Shown: positions 16,202 to 25,527, counted from the first letter of the stretch. The stretch: 64,000 nt of DNA from Mycobacterium sp. EPa45 (GCF_001021385.1 NZ_CP011773.1:3224001-3288000); one strand, 5' to 3'. Made by a program: numbers and translations. Notes: generated from the letters alone by a model not told the origin.

Positions 16202-17610
16202 AACCTTGCGGCTCTCTCGTCGTATTTGGCGAGTTCGGTGAGTTGGGGCCACGACAGGTTGTCCACGAACTCGGCCCATCGCCGGTAAAAGGCCCGGGCA
16301 TTCACCTCGCCGGCGATGGGTTGGTGGGAATGCACCGCCTGGTCGAGCTCACTGGGAGTTTCTTTACCAAGTCCTTGCTGATAGTTGTACGGATAGCGCC
16401 GGGCTATCACGCCCTGGCTAGCCTGCGTGGCGTAATTCCAGTTCTCCATATCGTCTTGCTCGGTCATGCCTCCGGGCCCCGAGTAGCGCATGTAATAGCG
16501 GCGCAGCCAGTCACGCACATGATCGGGTGCACCCTTGTCGACGAGATACCAGCGCCACACCTCGGTTTCGGTCGGGCTGATCGGATGTGAGACCAGAATC
16601 GTCCGCGGAAAACCGGCCGAAAACGACATATTGGGGAACATCGTCGCCGGGCCACGTCCGCCGAGCAGTCTGCCCTGCGCCTGCAGTCGCTCCTTGCGGA
16701 CCGCCCACGCCTGGGAGAAGTACGCATTCAGGTCTGATTCAGGAAACTCAGGATAGGGAATCTCATACGCAAGATTGTCCGACGCGCCGTGGCCCATCCG
16801 AAACGACGTCTTCACGCGGCCCTGTGAAAATCCGCCCTGATCCTGTCGTTCTCCGTGGCGTCTTGAATTTCTGCCGCCCGGGCCGATGCCCACCTGTTCA
16901 ACCGAGGCATGGGTCGTCGCCCCGTGATAGGTATCGCCCAAGAAATTCTCTGAGACGAATTTCCAATTTGATTTGATGCGCCACTTCTGCACCCCACGGA
17001 ACACCTCGGTTCCACCTTCAGTGCCATCAAAAGCATCAGCCAGGTTGTCCAGCCAATGATGAAAGCCGCCGATGTATTCATCGAAATCCGGGGCCGCTGG
17101 ATCCCAGCACGCGAATACCAGGCCCTTGTAGTTGTGCACCTTGGCAGTCCGGACAAGTCCCCAGCTCGATTTATCAAGGCCATCGCCGTATGCCATGCCC
17201 TGCTGCGGCACACCGTGCAAATCCCCTGGCGTGGACACCAGCGAGCCGTCCATGGAGTACGACCAGCCGTGATACGGGCAGGTGAACTGCAAGGCGCGGC
17301 CCTCGTCATAGCGACACACCGCCATACCCCGATGTCGACACGAATTGAGCAGAACATTGACGTCGCCCTGGGCGTCACGCGTCAAGAGCACCGGATCCGA
17401 ACCCATCCTCGATGAGAAGAACTGACCCGGCTCAGCCACCTGAGACGCATGGCCGACAAACAACCAAGACCGCGTAAACAAGTACTCCAACTCACGCGTG
17501 AAAATCGAAGCATCGATGAAGATCTCCCGGCTGATCTCCCCGCGATCGACATCGACGAGATCACTAGCGTTCGGACCTTCACCGCTGGATTTACTGCTGG
17601 TCAACTTCAT
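16198..17610 (-). CDS. Rieske ring-hydroxylating dioxygenase, alpha subunit
   Basis: The product is 470 residues from ATG 17610, preceded by AGAAGGG (GTG 17616 is an alternative). Rieske ligands are in SCRHRGMAVC (C91, H93) and CPYHGWSY (C111, H114). Iron ligands are in SENFLGDTYHGATTH, with a late acidic ligand in DDMENWNYA (~395). A Gly/Arg/Gln-rich insertion (GGRNSRRHGERQDQGGF) follows the iron site. A 230-bp gap separates it from the upstream ferredoxin gene; a weak TTGTG/CACAA inverted repeat lies there. The substrate is unknown; the neighbouring CoA-type genes suggest an aryl side-chain acid pathway. Confidence 0.9.
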   Translation of the reverse strand: MKLTSSKSSGEGPNASDLVDVDRGEISREIFIDASIFTRELEYLFTRSWLFVGHASQVAEPGQFFSSRMGSDPVLLTRDAQGDVNVLLNSCRHRGMAVCRYDEGRALQFTCPYHGWSYSMDGSLVSTPGDLHGVPQQGMAYGDGLDKSSWGLVRTAKVHNYKGLVFACWDPAAPDFDEYIGGFHHWLDNLADAFDGTEGGTEVFRGVQKWRIKSNWKFVSENFLGDTYHGATTHASVEQVGIGPGGRNSRRHGERQDQGGFSQGRVKTSFRMGHGASDNLAYEIPYPEFPESDLNAYFSQAWAVRKERLQAQGRLLGGRGPATMFPNMSFSAGFPRTILVSHPISPTETEVWRWYLVDKGAPDHVRDWLRRYYMRYSGPGGMTEQDDMENWNYATQASQGVIARRYPYNYQQGLGKETPSELDQAVHSHQPIAGEVNARAFYRRWAEFVDNLSWPQLTELAKYDERAARL

Positions 17611-17842
17611 CGCCACCCTTCTGTTGCAGTACCGCCCGAACCAAGGCGAGATGACCGCCGCTCAACTCGCTACCGACGCCGTGGTCGCATCTGCCAAGCC
17701 GATTCACAGGTTTCTTGTGCTGCGACACAACAGAACTCATCTGTGGCAGTCCTGACGCACGTTTTCTGCAACCGGCATCAGCACAACCACGCATCGATCC
17801 GCTTTGACTCTGTGACGCATCCGGTGTTCACGACCGACTCGC

Positions 17843-18040
17843 TCACGGCATTTCGAGGTGCAGCGCCGAAACCGGGCAACTGCGAATCGCGGTGACAACC
17901 CGCTTCTCATCTCGCTCGATCACCGAGTCATCAAGAATGACAACGGTACCGTCATCGCCGATATCGAAGATGTCGGCCGCTGCGACGACACAGTTCGCGT
18001 AGCCCCTGCAGGCCTCCACGTCAGCTTTAATGACCCGCAT
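17843..18040 (-). CDS. small ferredoxin ([3Fe-4S]/[4Fe-4S] type)
   Basis: The product is 65 residues from ATG 18040, with a strong GGAGGTG upstream. Cluster ligands are C10 and C16 in ACRGYANC (C-x5-C, Tyr in the position of the missing Cys) and C54 in SCPVSAL. This is the actinobacterial 3Fe-4S ferredoxin type that serves P450s and Rieske oxygenases. It probably delivers electrons to the adjacent dioxygenase downstream. No reductase gene is adjacent; the nearest is at 59-60 kb. Confidence 0.88.
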   Translation of the reverse strand: MRVIKADVEACRGYANCVVAAADIFDIGDDGTVVILDDSVIERDEKRVVTAIRSCPVSALHLEMP

Positions 18041-18070
18041 CGGGCGCACCTCCTTGTTTTGGTACAACGC

Positions 18071-19147
18071 TCATCGTTCACCAGGGCGTGTTTCCGGCAT
18101 CGGCACACTCACGGCCGCAATACCTTTCACCGCTTTTCGGTCCCCGGCAAAAATGCTGAACTCGAGATCGACGTCGCCGCCGGTGGCCCCGGCACGCTTG
18201 CCGGTCACAGTCCATCGGGCCTGCACCACAGCGCCCGGATGCACGGGCACAGTCATCTTGAACGGACCCAGACGCACCAGCCTGCCGCGAAGGCCCATCC
18301 AGCGTCGAAGACCGGTCTCGAGAAGGGTCTCCAGGCCACGAGTGTTGAAGATGATTTCGCCAAGTCCCGCGGCACGGGCAGCCGCGGTGCTGTGGTGAAT
18401 GCCCGAAAACATGCGGTCCGCAGCAACGTTCATCACCATGCGCTGGTAGGTCAGGACCAAAATCGGTCCACAAATTTCCGCACCGACCGTAACGTCGCCG
18501 AAGTCGAGCGGCGCGTTCCAATCGATACCGGAATCGGCATCGTCCAACGGCTGTCGGGGCGGGCGGACTCGGTCGTCACGCGCGGCCCGCGCGCGGATCC
18601 CGGGTTCGGGCCGTGGCGTGGCGACGTTCTCTGGGTTGTAGTTGAAGACAGTATTTCGGTTGAGCGCGACCAGGTCTCCCGAATCCTTCAGGTACTCCGA
18701 CTCGTATTCCAGAAATACTCCGGTGCCCATCCGGGTGCGCTTCTGCTCTACCGAGATCACCGTTGTCGTCCCGTGTAATCTATCGCCGACGTACAGCGGT
18801 GTGTGGTAATGCCACTCGCTGCCTGCGTTGACCGCTCGCGTGAACGGCAGCGCCAGCGTGTCGGTGACGTTGCCCGTCATCTCCTTCCCCTCGAACTCCT
18901 CGACCAGATAAGGACTCGGCTGGCCGGGCGCCCAATACGGCGGCAGCCCCCACAGCGGGGTCATGGTCACCGGTGCTACAACGCCGAGGTACCCGTTCGC
19001 CTTCGCCGTCGTCTCGTCGTCATGCAGCGGGCAGGACGAGCAGAACACCTCCAGTTTGCGGCGGATATCGTTCTGCGTCACCGAGTCCGCGCCTCGGAAC
19101 GGCACCTTCTGGCCGACGCGAGCGCGCAATTCGTCAAGAGCGGTCAT
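18071..19147 (-). CDS. MaoC-like double hot-dog protein (acyl-CoA hydratase candidate)
   Basis: The product is 358 residues from ATG 19147 (MTALDELRARVGQKVPFRG). The N-terminal part resembles the FAS1-like/MaoC N-domain (PLWGLPPYWAPG, then YHTPLYVGDRLHGTTTVISV). The C-terminal part is a second hot-dog with DFGDVTVG and an HHSTAAARAAG segment. It overlaps the DUF35 gene by 14 bp and precedes the ferredoxin. In steroid side-chain degradation a MaoC/DUF35 complex (ChsH1-ChsH2) hydrates an enoyl-CoA for the Ltp2 aldolase. The same gene trio here suggests an analogous hydration step on an aryl-propenoyl-type CoA (inference). Confidence 0.75.
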   Translation of the reverse strand: MTALDELRARVGQKVPFRGADSVTQNDIRRKLEVFCSSCPLHDDETTAKANGYLGVVAPVTMTPLWGLPPYWAPGQPSPYLVEEFEGKEMTGNVTDTLALPFTRAVNAGSEWHYHTPLYVGDRLHGTTTVISVEQKRTRMGTGVFLEYESEYLKDSGDLVALNRNTVFNYNPENVATPRPEPGIRARAARDDRVRPPRQPLDDADSGIDWNAPLDFGDVTVGAEICGPILVLTYQRMVMNVAADRMFSGIHHSTAAARAAGLGEIIFNTRGLETLLETGLRRWMGLRGRLVRLGPFKMTVPVHPGAVVQARWTVTGKRAGATGGDVDLEFSIFAGDRKAVKGIAAVSVPMPETRPGER

Positions 19148-19613
19148 GGCTCCGCCCTTCGACAGTCGAGAGCCGGAATGCCGGCAACACAACATCATCG
19201 GCGACCTGCATGTAGACGACCTCGACGGCCGCACCCGCCACCGGCGCCGTCCCGTCGGTAACGACGTCCACTACCCGTGCCACCATCCGCACACCTTCAT
19301 CCATTTCCACGACGGCGCACACGAACGGGGTGGCCTCTTCGAGACCGGGGTGCAGTGCGCGGTGAATCACCGTGGAGCTGAACACCACTCCCCTGCCCGA
19401 CGACCTCTGCCAAGACCACGCGCTACTGCCGCAGTCTGCACACTTCAGACGAGGAATGTGACGCCAATGACCGCACCCCGAACAACGCTGAAACGACAGC
19501 TCATGACGTCGGCAATGGGCGTAGAACTCCGCCGTGAGGCCCTCTGCAGACGGCACCGGCGGTGCCGCGACATCCTTTTGGGTCACTTCGGACCCCCTGC
19601 GAAAAGTCACCAT
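19134..19613 (-). CDS. DUF35 Zn-ribbon/OB-fold protein
   Basis: The product is 159 residues from ATG 19613. The rubredoxin-like zinc ribbon CSGCGHWRHIPRLKCADC (~43-60; four Cys) is followed by an OB-fold (SSGRGVVFSSTVIHRALHP, then VVEMDEGVRMVARVVD). Such proteins partner thiolase-like lipid-transfer proteins and MaoC hydratases, binding acyl-CoA and sometimes completing the aldolase active site. It sits between the thiolase-like gene (8-bp gap) and the MaoC gene (overlap), which fits that partnership. Confidence 0.85.
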   Translation of the reverse strand: MVTFRRGSEVTQKDVAAPPVPSAEGLTAEFYAHCRRHELSFQRCSGCGHWRHIPRLKCADCGSSAWSWQRSSGRGVVFSSTVIHRALHPGLEEATPFVCAVVEMDEGVRMVARVVDVVTDGTAPVAGAAVEVVYMQVADDVVLPAFRLSTVEGRSHDRS

Positions 19614-19620
19614 AACCCTG

Positions 19621-20787
19621 TCATCGACGCAATATGGCGAGCGCACCCGTGCCCCATCCACCGCCCATTCCGGTCACTGCGGCCAACTCCGCATCTTCGA
19701 CCTGCCGCTGCGCCAAGCCGCCGCGGAGTTGCCGCACCGCCTCGACCACATTGTTCATCCCCTGCACGTGGGCTTCGGATAACAGACCGCCGTTGAGATT
19801 CGTCGGTAATGAGCCGTCAGCGGCGATATGCCCGTCGAGTACGAAATCCGCCGCTTCGCCCGGCTTGCAGAAGCCGGCCGCTTCGATCTGACGCAAGACG
19901 TTGAAAGTGAAGCTGTCGTAAACCTGCAGCAGATCGATATCAGCCGGGGTGACACCTGCGCTGGCAAACGCGCGCGGCGCCGCGTCGGCCAGCCCGATCT
20001 CCAACGGGTCGGCCCTGTTGGCGAATTCGTCGACGGGGAATGGGCGCCCTTCCGCCACACTCATCACGAACACCGGTCGGTGGGGCCCGTCCACCGCCCG
20101 CTCGGGCGCTGACACCACCACGGCGGCCGCACCGTCGGTCTCCAAACTGCAATCGAACAGGCGCAGCGGCGTGCTGATCGGAGGACCGTCGAGATACTCT
20201 TGCATGGTCAACGCGCGGTCGCGCATGACTGCGTTCGGGTTGAGTTGCGCGTTGGCGCGAAACGAAACTGCTACGGCCCCCATCGCTTCGGGCGGTATTT
20301 GGTACGTCCGCATGTATCGGTCCGCGATGAGCGCGTACTGGTGCACAGCCGATACCGCACCTTGTGGGGCGTAGTAATCGCGAACAACTTTGCCTATCGC
20401 CATGTCGGGCCCCGATGCCATCCCCCTGGCGCGCGGCCCAGAGTATCCACACCAGCCCGCCGGGATGAGGACATGGCGGGCGGCGCCCGACCATACCGCC
20501 ATCACCGCGGTTGCCAGCCCTGCCACACTTGCCGCCCCTCCGGTATGGGAGGTCACCGCGTAGCGAACATGTTTCAGGCCCAGGTTCGCGATGAGATCCT
20601 CGGCTGTTCCGCCATTGATCGGACAGATGAGGCCGTCGATCTCGCAAGCCGACAACCCGGCATCCACGATCGCGGCTTGGGCCGCCTCGACTTGCAGGTC
20701 GAGCTCAGTTTGGGACGCGGGGCCCCCACGACGGTAGGCCGTGTGACCCACGCCGCTGATGCAGGCTTTGTCACGTGGCCAGGTCAA
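19621..20787 (-). CDS. thiolase-like lipid-transfer protein (Ltp2/SCP-x type aldolase)
   Basis: The product is 388 residues. TTG 20787 overlaps the CaiB stop (TTGA), and no later ATG leaves the fold intact. Thiolase-superfamily landmarks are CISGVGHTAYRRGG at the N-terminus, HTGGAASVAGLATAVMAV (~80-97, where the thiolase nucleophile Cys is absent), LQVYDSFTFNVLRQIEAAGF (~285) and TNLNGGLLSEAHVQGMNN (His ~335). C-terminal GMGGGWGTGALAILR is typical. The Ltp2-type retro-aldolases keep Tyr/His instead of the nucleophilic Cys. Together with DUF35 and MaoC it probably cleaves a beta-hydroxyacyl-CoA side chain to an aldehyde or ketone plus short acyl-CoA. Confidence 0.83.
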   Translation of the reverse strand: MTWPRDKACISGVGHTAYRRGGPASQTELDLQVEAAQAAIVDAGLSACEIDGLICPINGGTAEDLIANLGLKHVRYAVTSHTGGAASVAGLATAVMAVWSGAARHVLIPAGWCGYSGPRARGMASGPDMAIGKVVRDYYAPQGAVSAVHQYALIADRYMRTYQIPPEAMGAVAVSFRANAQLNPNAVMRDRALTMQEYLDGPPISTPLRLFDCSLETDGAAAVVVSAPERAVDGPHRPVFVMSVAEGRPFPVDEFANRADPLEIGLADAAPRAFASAGVTPADIDLLQVYDSFTFNVLRQIEAAGFCKPGEAADFVLDGHIAADGSLPTNLNGGLLSEAHVQGMNNVVEAVRQLRGGLAQRQVEDAELAAVTGMGGGWGTGALAILRR

Positions 20788-22037
20788 GGCCCAGCAACCT
20801 TGTCTTCGACGTCAACGGACCCGACTACGCCGCCGGCTACCAGCGCCTCATACCGCGAGTCGGCCAAACCGAGCCACTCAGTGAGCACGCGTCTGCCGTC
20901 GATGCCCAGGCGGGGTCCGGTGCTGCGCACCGAGCCGGGAAAGTTCGTCAGCCGCGGCACCACCCCGGTGACACGGACCGGACCCAAATCCTCGTCAGCG
21001 ACCTCGACAACGCTCTGGCGGGCCGCGAACGTCGCACTGGTGAACATCTCTGCGGGCGTGAAGATACGGGCGGCCACGACACCCGCACTCGCGCATGCTT
21101 TCTCGACAAAATCGGAGTCGTTGTCAGCGAACCACTGGCGAACCATCTCGCCGAGCTCGTTGCGGTGCAACATCTGCAGTTCCTGGGTCGCGTACTTCGG
21201 ATCAGTGCGCAGGGCTATGCCGCCGACCAGGTCGAGCAGGCACTGCACCGACCGGACCGTGCCGGAAGCGACCGTGTACCACACCCCATCACGACTGAGA
21301 TAGGTGTCTGACACCGGCGACGGGCTGACCTGGAACTCGTTGCCGTGGCGCTCAGCAACGAATTTCAACTGGTCATACAGGATGACCTGCCAGTCGATGC
21401 CACGGAACAGTGATTCGTAGAGAGCCAAATCGATGCATTCACCGTTGAAGCGATTCCCGATCGATTCACGTTTGAACAGTGCTCCGGCAACAGCGAATGC
21501 ACCCATGATTCCTGTCGTGACGTCGCCGAGGGAGAAACCGAAATGTGTCGGCGGCCGGTCGGGGTGTCCGGTGATCTGCACCGCTCCGCTCATGGCCTCG
21601 CCGACCCGGCCGTATCCCGGCTTTGCGCTCTCGGGGCCGATCTGGCCATACCCAGAAATTCGCAACATGATCAGCCGTGGGTTCGACACATGCAGGTCCG
21701 CCCAGCCCAGGCCCCAACGCTCGAGCGTGCCCGGGCGGAAGTTCTCGATCACTACGTCCGCTTGTTCGACCATTTGTCGCACCAACGCTTGACCCTCGGC
21801 GACGCGCAGATCGATAGCGACGCTCGACTTGTTCCGCGCCGCGGACTTCCACCACAGGTGCACTTCGTCTTTCGTGGGACCGGACCGCCGCAACATGTCG
21901 CCAGAGCCGGGGTCTTCGATCTTGATGACCTGAGCCCCGAAGTCACCCATCAGCGAGGCGGCGAAGGGCGCCGCGATCACGTGACCCAACTCGAGGATCG
22001 TCAGACCGTCAAACAAACTCTCCATATTCGCGGACAC
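20784..22037 (-). CDS. class III CoA-transferase (CaiB/BaiF family)
   Basis: The product is 417 residues from GTG 22037, chosen because AAGGAG lies 5-6 bases upstream (ATG 22025 is the alternative). Features are GLTILELGHVIAAPFAASLM (N-terminal CoA-binding), VIKIEDPGSGDMLR, NKSSVAIDLR, VVIENFRPGTLERWGLG and the catalytic Asp in FSLGDVTTGIMG (~172). It moves CoA from a donor thioester to a carboxylate. As first gene of the CoA module it likely activates an aromatic or aryl-alkanoic acid for MaoC/Ltp2 processing. Confidence 0.9.
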   Translation of the reverse strand: MSANMESLFDGLTILELGHVIAAPFAASLMGDFGAQVIKIEDPGSGDMLRRSGPTKDEVHLWWKSAARNKSSVAIDLRVAEGQALVRQMVEQADVVIENFRPGTLERWGLGWADLHVSNPRLIMLRISGYGQIGPESAKPGYGRVGEAMSGAVQITGHPDRPPTHFGFSLGDVTTGIMGAFAVAGALFKRESIGNRFNGECIDLALYESLFRGIDWQVILYDQLKFVAERHGNEFQVSPSPVSDTYLSRDGVWYTVASGTVRSVQCLLDLVGGIALRTDPKYATQELQMLHRNELGEMVRQWFADNDSDFVEKACASAGVVAARIFTPAEMFTSATFAARQSVVEVADEDLGPVRVTGVVPRLTNFPGSVRSTGPRLGIDGRRVLTEWLGLADSRYEALVAGGVVGSVDVEDKVAGP

Positions 22038-22091
22038 ATGTCTCCTTTGGTGCGGCGGCCTAGCAATCCACTTCGCCCCGCCGGTAGCGGG

Positions 22092-23123
22092 CTACGCCGA
22101 TGGGTCGATCAGAATCTTGATGTGTGCATCGCGGTTGGCGCGCAGCTCTTCGAAACCTCGACTCACCACCGCGTCCAAGGGCAGTTCGTCGGTGATGAGG
22201 TCACTTGGGTTGATTGCCCCTGTGGCGATGAGGTCAAGAATCTCTGGAACCTGCCATTGTGCTTCGTAACAGAAGGAGAAGCCGATTTGCGCTTCGCGCA
22301 TGACGTTTCGGTTGATATCGATGCCGGCCGGCCCCTCCCAGATCGCGACGACGATCAATCGGCCCCGGGGACGCAGAACGGCCAACGCCACGTCAAGTGC
22401 CGGTTGCACACCGGCAGCGTCGAAAGACACGTCGATCCCGTGGCCCGTCGTCGAGGTCGCCACCACCTCGAGGGGATCCTCGGCCAGCGGGTCGATGACG
22501 CACGTGGCCCCGATTTGCTGGGCAGCCGCGCGGCGCGACGCGGACACCTCGCTGACGATGACCTGGCTCGCACCTACGGCAAGGGCGAACTGCACCAGGG
22601 CCAGACCGATGGGACCGGCGCCGGCGATGAACACCGTCTCACCCGCTGCCAGCCGACTTCTGCGCACGGCATGGTAGGCCGACGCGATCGGTTCAACGAC
22701 GGCAGCTTGGGCAAAACTGATCTCCTCGGGGATCGGGAACAACGCCTTGGCGGGCAGCGCCGCGTAGCGGGCCAGAGCCCCGTTGACCGCGAAACCGATG
22801 AAACCGACGTCGACGCACAGCGCTTCTGCGCCCTGCTCGCACGGGCCGCATCGGCCGCAACCGAAGACCCCGACCCCGCACACGCGGTCGCCTTCGGCCA
22901 GCCTGTCTACCTGCGACCCGGTAGCGACGACGGTGCCGGAATATTCGTGCCCCATGATGACCCCTGGGGAGGCATGCATTGGACCGGCGAGGTACTCATG
23001 CAGGTCAGTTCCACAGATCCCCGCGCGGGCTATCTCGATGACCACTTCACCGGGAGCCGGGCTCGGATCGCGAACCTCCTCGATCCGCACCTCTTCACGG
23101 CCGTGATAAACAGCTGCGCGCAC
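22092..23123 (-). CDS. zinc-dependent alcohol dehydrogenase (butanediol-DH-like MDR)
   Basis: The product is 343 residues from GTG 23123. Catalytic zinc ligands are GICGTDLHEYL (C37) and MGHEYSG (H58/E59). The structural zinc loop GCGRCGPCEQGAEALC has all four Cys. The NAD fold is FIAGAGPIGLALVQFA (~165). The family oxidises secondary alcohols, polyols or threonine. In the operon it lies between a Rieske beta subunit (147 bp) and the CoA-transferase, so it could oxidise a diol or benzylic alcohol intermediate. A second, similar enzyme is at 47-48 kb. Confidence 0.87.
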   Translation of the reverse strand: MRAAVYHGREEVRIEEVRDPSPAPGEVVIEIARAGICGTDLHEYLAGPMHASPGVIMGHEYSGTVVATGSQVDRLAEGDRVCGVGVFGCGRCGPCEQGAEALCVDVGFIGFAVNGALARYAALPAKALFPIPEEISFAQAAVVEPIASAYHAVRRSRLAAGETVFIAGAGPIGLALVQFALAVGASQVIVSEVSASRRAAAQQIGATCVIDPLAEDPLEVVATSTTGHGIDVSFDAAGVQPALDVALAVLRPRGRLIVVAIWEGPAGIDINRNVMREAQIGFSFCYEAQWQVPEILDLIATGAINPSDLITDELPLDAVVSRGFEELRANRDAHIKILIDPSA

Positions 23124-23269
23124 CTACCAACCCTTCACTGATGTCACTTCGTGAACTCGTCGAAACGTCGGCCTCGATATGAACGGACGGCATCAACCGC
23201 TCCGGGCGCACCGCGCCTGCCCAACTGGACCACCGGCTGTTGACGACGAGGGACGAGCCGACCGGCGCC

Positions 23270-23812
23270 TCAGATCCAGAACGAGAGGTTGTGCGTGGGC
23301 AACGTGGTGTGGTCCAAGAGAATTTCTCGCCGCGCCAGTTTCCAGCCCGTTTCCTCACGACGAATAATGTCTTGGCGCTCTGCAGAGATCGTCTCCGACT
23401 TGGCCTCGTCCGCGCGCGTGCGCACCAGCAGCGCATTCGACGTCACCTGATAACCACCACTGTCCTCACCCTGTCTGACCCTCACATTAGTGATGAAGTG
23501 CCGGATCCGGGAGGGCGGATCCTCAGCCCAATCCGACAACGTCTGGTGCCGCAGGACACGCATCTGCAGACTCGTGTAGTTATCGCTCAAGTGCATCGAG
23601 TGATCGGAAAACCCGGATCCACCCGCCCTGCGCAGCGTCTGACGGACGCGCGCCAGATAAAGCACGTCCGATGTCAACACGCCAAGCCACGCCTCGTGCT
23701 CATCACGATCAAGCAGCTCGGCCTCGTGAAAAAGGAAATCTTCGATTTCGTCCCGCACGTCGCGCGAAACGCTGGCAGCACGAGACGACTCCTGTGGCAG
23801 CGTTGACGTCAT
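23270..23812 (-). CDS. ring-hydroxylating dioxygenase, beta subunit
   Basis: The 180-residue small subunit has IEDFLFHEAELLDRDEHEAW (~22-41), LGVLTSDVLYLARVRQT, then DHSMHLSDNYTSLQMRVLR, DWAEDPPSRIRHFITNVRV (the DPPSR-HF signature of naphthalene/biphenyl-type beta subunits) and C-terminal HNLSFWI. ATG 23812 overlaps the alpha stop (ATGA). It pairs with the alpha subunit just upstream. Confidence 0.9.
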   Translation of the reverse strand: MTSTLPQESSRAASVSRDVRDEIEDFLFHEAELLDRDEHEAWLGVLTSDVLYLARVRQTLRRAGGSGFSDHSMHLSDNYTSLQMRVLRHQTLSDWAEDPPSRIRHFITNVRVRQGEDSGGYQVTSNALLVRTRADEAKSETISAERQDIIRREETGWKLARREILLDHTTLPTHNLSFWI

Positions 23813-25152
23813 ACGTTCTCATCCCTTCTCGGAGTGGCCATATAGTCGAAGTACTGTTTCCAGTACTCGCGCTGATTTTGCTCGGCGTAGCCACTCGCCA
23901 ACGGTCGTCCCGGACCCAGCCACGTGGGATCAGGCGCCAAATTGTCCAATCCCATCTCGAGGTTCAGCTCGATTCCGCCGGCCAACTCGCCCCGCGTTCC
24001 CTTGGTGATGGCCTGAAATATTTCAGCATCATCCTGCTCGAAAACACCTGCCACCCCGAACGTGCGAACATAAGTCTCAAACGACTGCTGCTTGAAATCC
24101 TCTGGCGCACTGCGCTCCACGAAAAACCAGGACCACACCTCCATCCGACCCGCGTCAAGTGGGCGCCACTGCCGCAACGTCAAGATGGGGACCGGCATGG
24201 ACTGTCCGTCCTTGGCGATGAAGGCGTTCAAGAAGGACAAATTCGGGAAGACGTTGCCATGAATGAACATGGTCCGTTTCAACATCTCGCCATGCACCTC
24301 GTCCTCATAACCCTGACTCAGGCGGGCCACGATCTCCTCGGGATACCCCATATACGGCGGTGCCGGTATGCCCGGCGGCGCGCCCAAAACTCCTGCGCCG
24401 TGCCCGCCCGACAGACTCACATGGGCCGGTGAAACAGCCACATTGTCGGGCGGCAACAACCCCAATTCGCACATCGAGCGGTGAGTCATCACCGTGTGAT
24501 AACCATCGCCGACAAAGTTATCGGCGCCTGTCTTCCAGTTCGCATCGATAACCCACCGCTGAGGCGCCCCCCATGCCTGAACACCTTCCGGGCTCTTCTT
24601 CATCATCAGATCGATGTACCAGCGCATATCTCCGAGATACTCATCTAGCCCCGGTGCCTCGTCCGAGACGCACCCGAACACAAGGCCCGCATACGAATCC
24701 AGCATTGGCACGGCGCGCAGCCCCAGCCGACTCTTGTCGAACGCCGCGCCGTAGACGGCTTGCTGTGCAGGAATCGCGATCAGATCGCCGTTGTTCCGAT
24801 ATGTCCACCCGTGGTACGGACACTGAAATGCCGATTCATTCCCAGCTTCGGTTCGGCACACCAGCGTGCCACGGTGCCGGCATGAGTTAGACATCGCCCG
24901 GACCGTCATATCCTGCTGGCGCGCAACGATAATCGAGTTGTCGGCGATATAACGCACCACATAATCGCCCGCGTTGGGAATCTCATCCTCATGGCACAGA
25001 AATTGCCACGTTCTTCCAAAGACCCGGGCTATCTCGAGCTTATACAGGGCTTCATTAGCGATCAGAGACGCGGGAAGGCGACCCTTGAGGACTGAGCCCC
25101 GCGCATTCTCCAACAGTCTCATGGTCTTCGCATCAAGGGCCATCGATGTCAC
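23809..25152 (-). CDS. Rieske ring-hydroxylating dioxygenase, alpha subunit (PAH-type)
   Basis: The product is 447 residues (GTG 25152; ATG 25143 possible). Rieske ligands are in NSCRHRGTLVC (C90, H92) and CPYHGWTYR (C110, H113). Iron ligands are in ADNFVGDGYHTVMTHRS, with a late acidic ligand in FEQDDAEIFQAITKGTRG (~370). The GYAEQNQREYWKQYFDYM tail and FPNLSFLN segment resemble NidA/PhdA-type actinobacterial PAH oxygenases and are close to the alpha at 49-50 kb. Its substrate is probably an aromatic hydrocarbon or aryl carboxylate. A 375-bp gene-free stretch upstream carries an ACAGTT/AACTGT inverted repeat. Confidence 0.9.
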   Translation of the reverse strand: MTSMALDAKTMRLLENARGSVLKGRLPASLIANEALYKLEIARVFGRTWQFLCHEDEIPNAGDYVVRYIADNSIIVARQQDMTVRAMSNSCRHRGTLVCRTEAGNESAFQCPYHGWTYRNNGDLIAIPAQQAVYGAAFDKSRLGLRAVPMLDSYAGLVFGCVSDEAPGLDEYLGDMRWYIDLMMKKSPEGVQAWGAPQRWVIDANWKTGADNFVGDGYHTVMTHRSMCELGLLPPDNVAVSPAHVSLSGGHGAGVLGAPPGIPAPPYMGYPEEIVARLSQGYEDEVHGEMLKRTMFIHGNVFPNLSFLNAFIAKDGQSMPVPILTLRQWRPLDAGRMEVWSWFFVERSAPEDFKQQSFETYVRTFGVAGVFEQDDAEIFQAITKGTRGELAGGIELNLEMGLDNLAPDPTWLGPGRPLASGYAEQNQREYWKQYFDYMATPRRDENV

Positions 25153-25225
25153 TTCGGCGCACCTTACCTATCGATATGCGCCCGAAAAGGGCGTAGTTAG
25201 TGGCGACTTCATAGTGATGTAGGTA

Positions 25226-25256
25226 ACAGTTGGAGCTTACACAGGATGACAACTGT
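25226..25256. promoter_or_regulatory. inverted repeat upstream of a Rieske operon (putative operator)
   Basis: ACAGTT (25226-25231) and AACTGT (25251-25256) form a 6-bp perfect inverted repeat with a 19-bp spacer, about 75-105 bases before the alpha-subunit gene. TTGCAG and TGTAAG on the minus strand could be -35/-10 elements with a short 15-bp spacer. The remaining sequence from 25153 to 25527 shows no gene. Confidence 0.35.
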
Positions 25257-25527
25257 CTGCAAGCTATAATTTAGGGCGTCGCGGTACCTGTACGTGCTGA
25301 CGTCCAGGATCCAATCCCACGGACCGGCCCGGCAATCCGACATGCGGGTACACGAGATAGACACTCTCGACAAGCGAGCACGTCGATCTATTGGCAACCA
25401 GGCCCCGCCATCGACCGCGCTACACCCCCAGTCGTATCCCCGTCAGATCGCAGTTCCCGACACCGACGCCGAGGTGGTGATTGTCACCGTCCACGCGAGC
25501 ATCGAGGTGGCGGAAAAGAAATGCGAA

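Noticed and set aside
17713..17728. TTGTG/CACAA inverted repeat upstream of the 17-kb Rieske alpha as an operator
   Set aside because: Arms are only 5 bp and no matching -35/-10 pair could be placed, so it was not listed as a feature.
21543..23141. 532-codon plus-strand open frame opposite the CoA-transferase and zinc dehydrogenase
   Set aside because: Both opposing minus-strand genes have full family motifs; the plus frame is Arg/Asp/His-rich antisense of high-GC codons with no domain.
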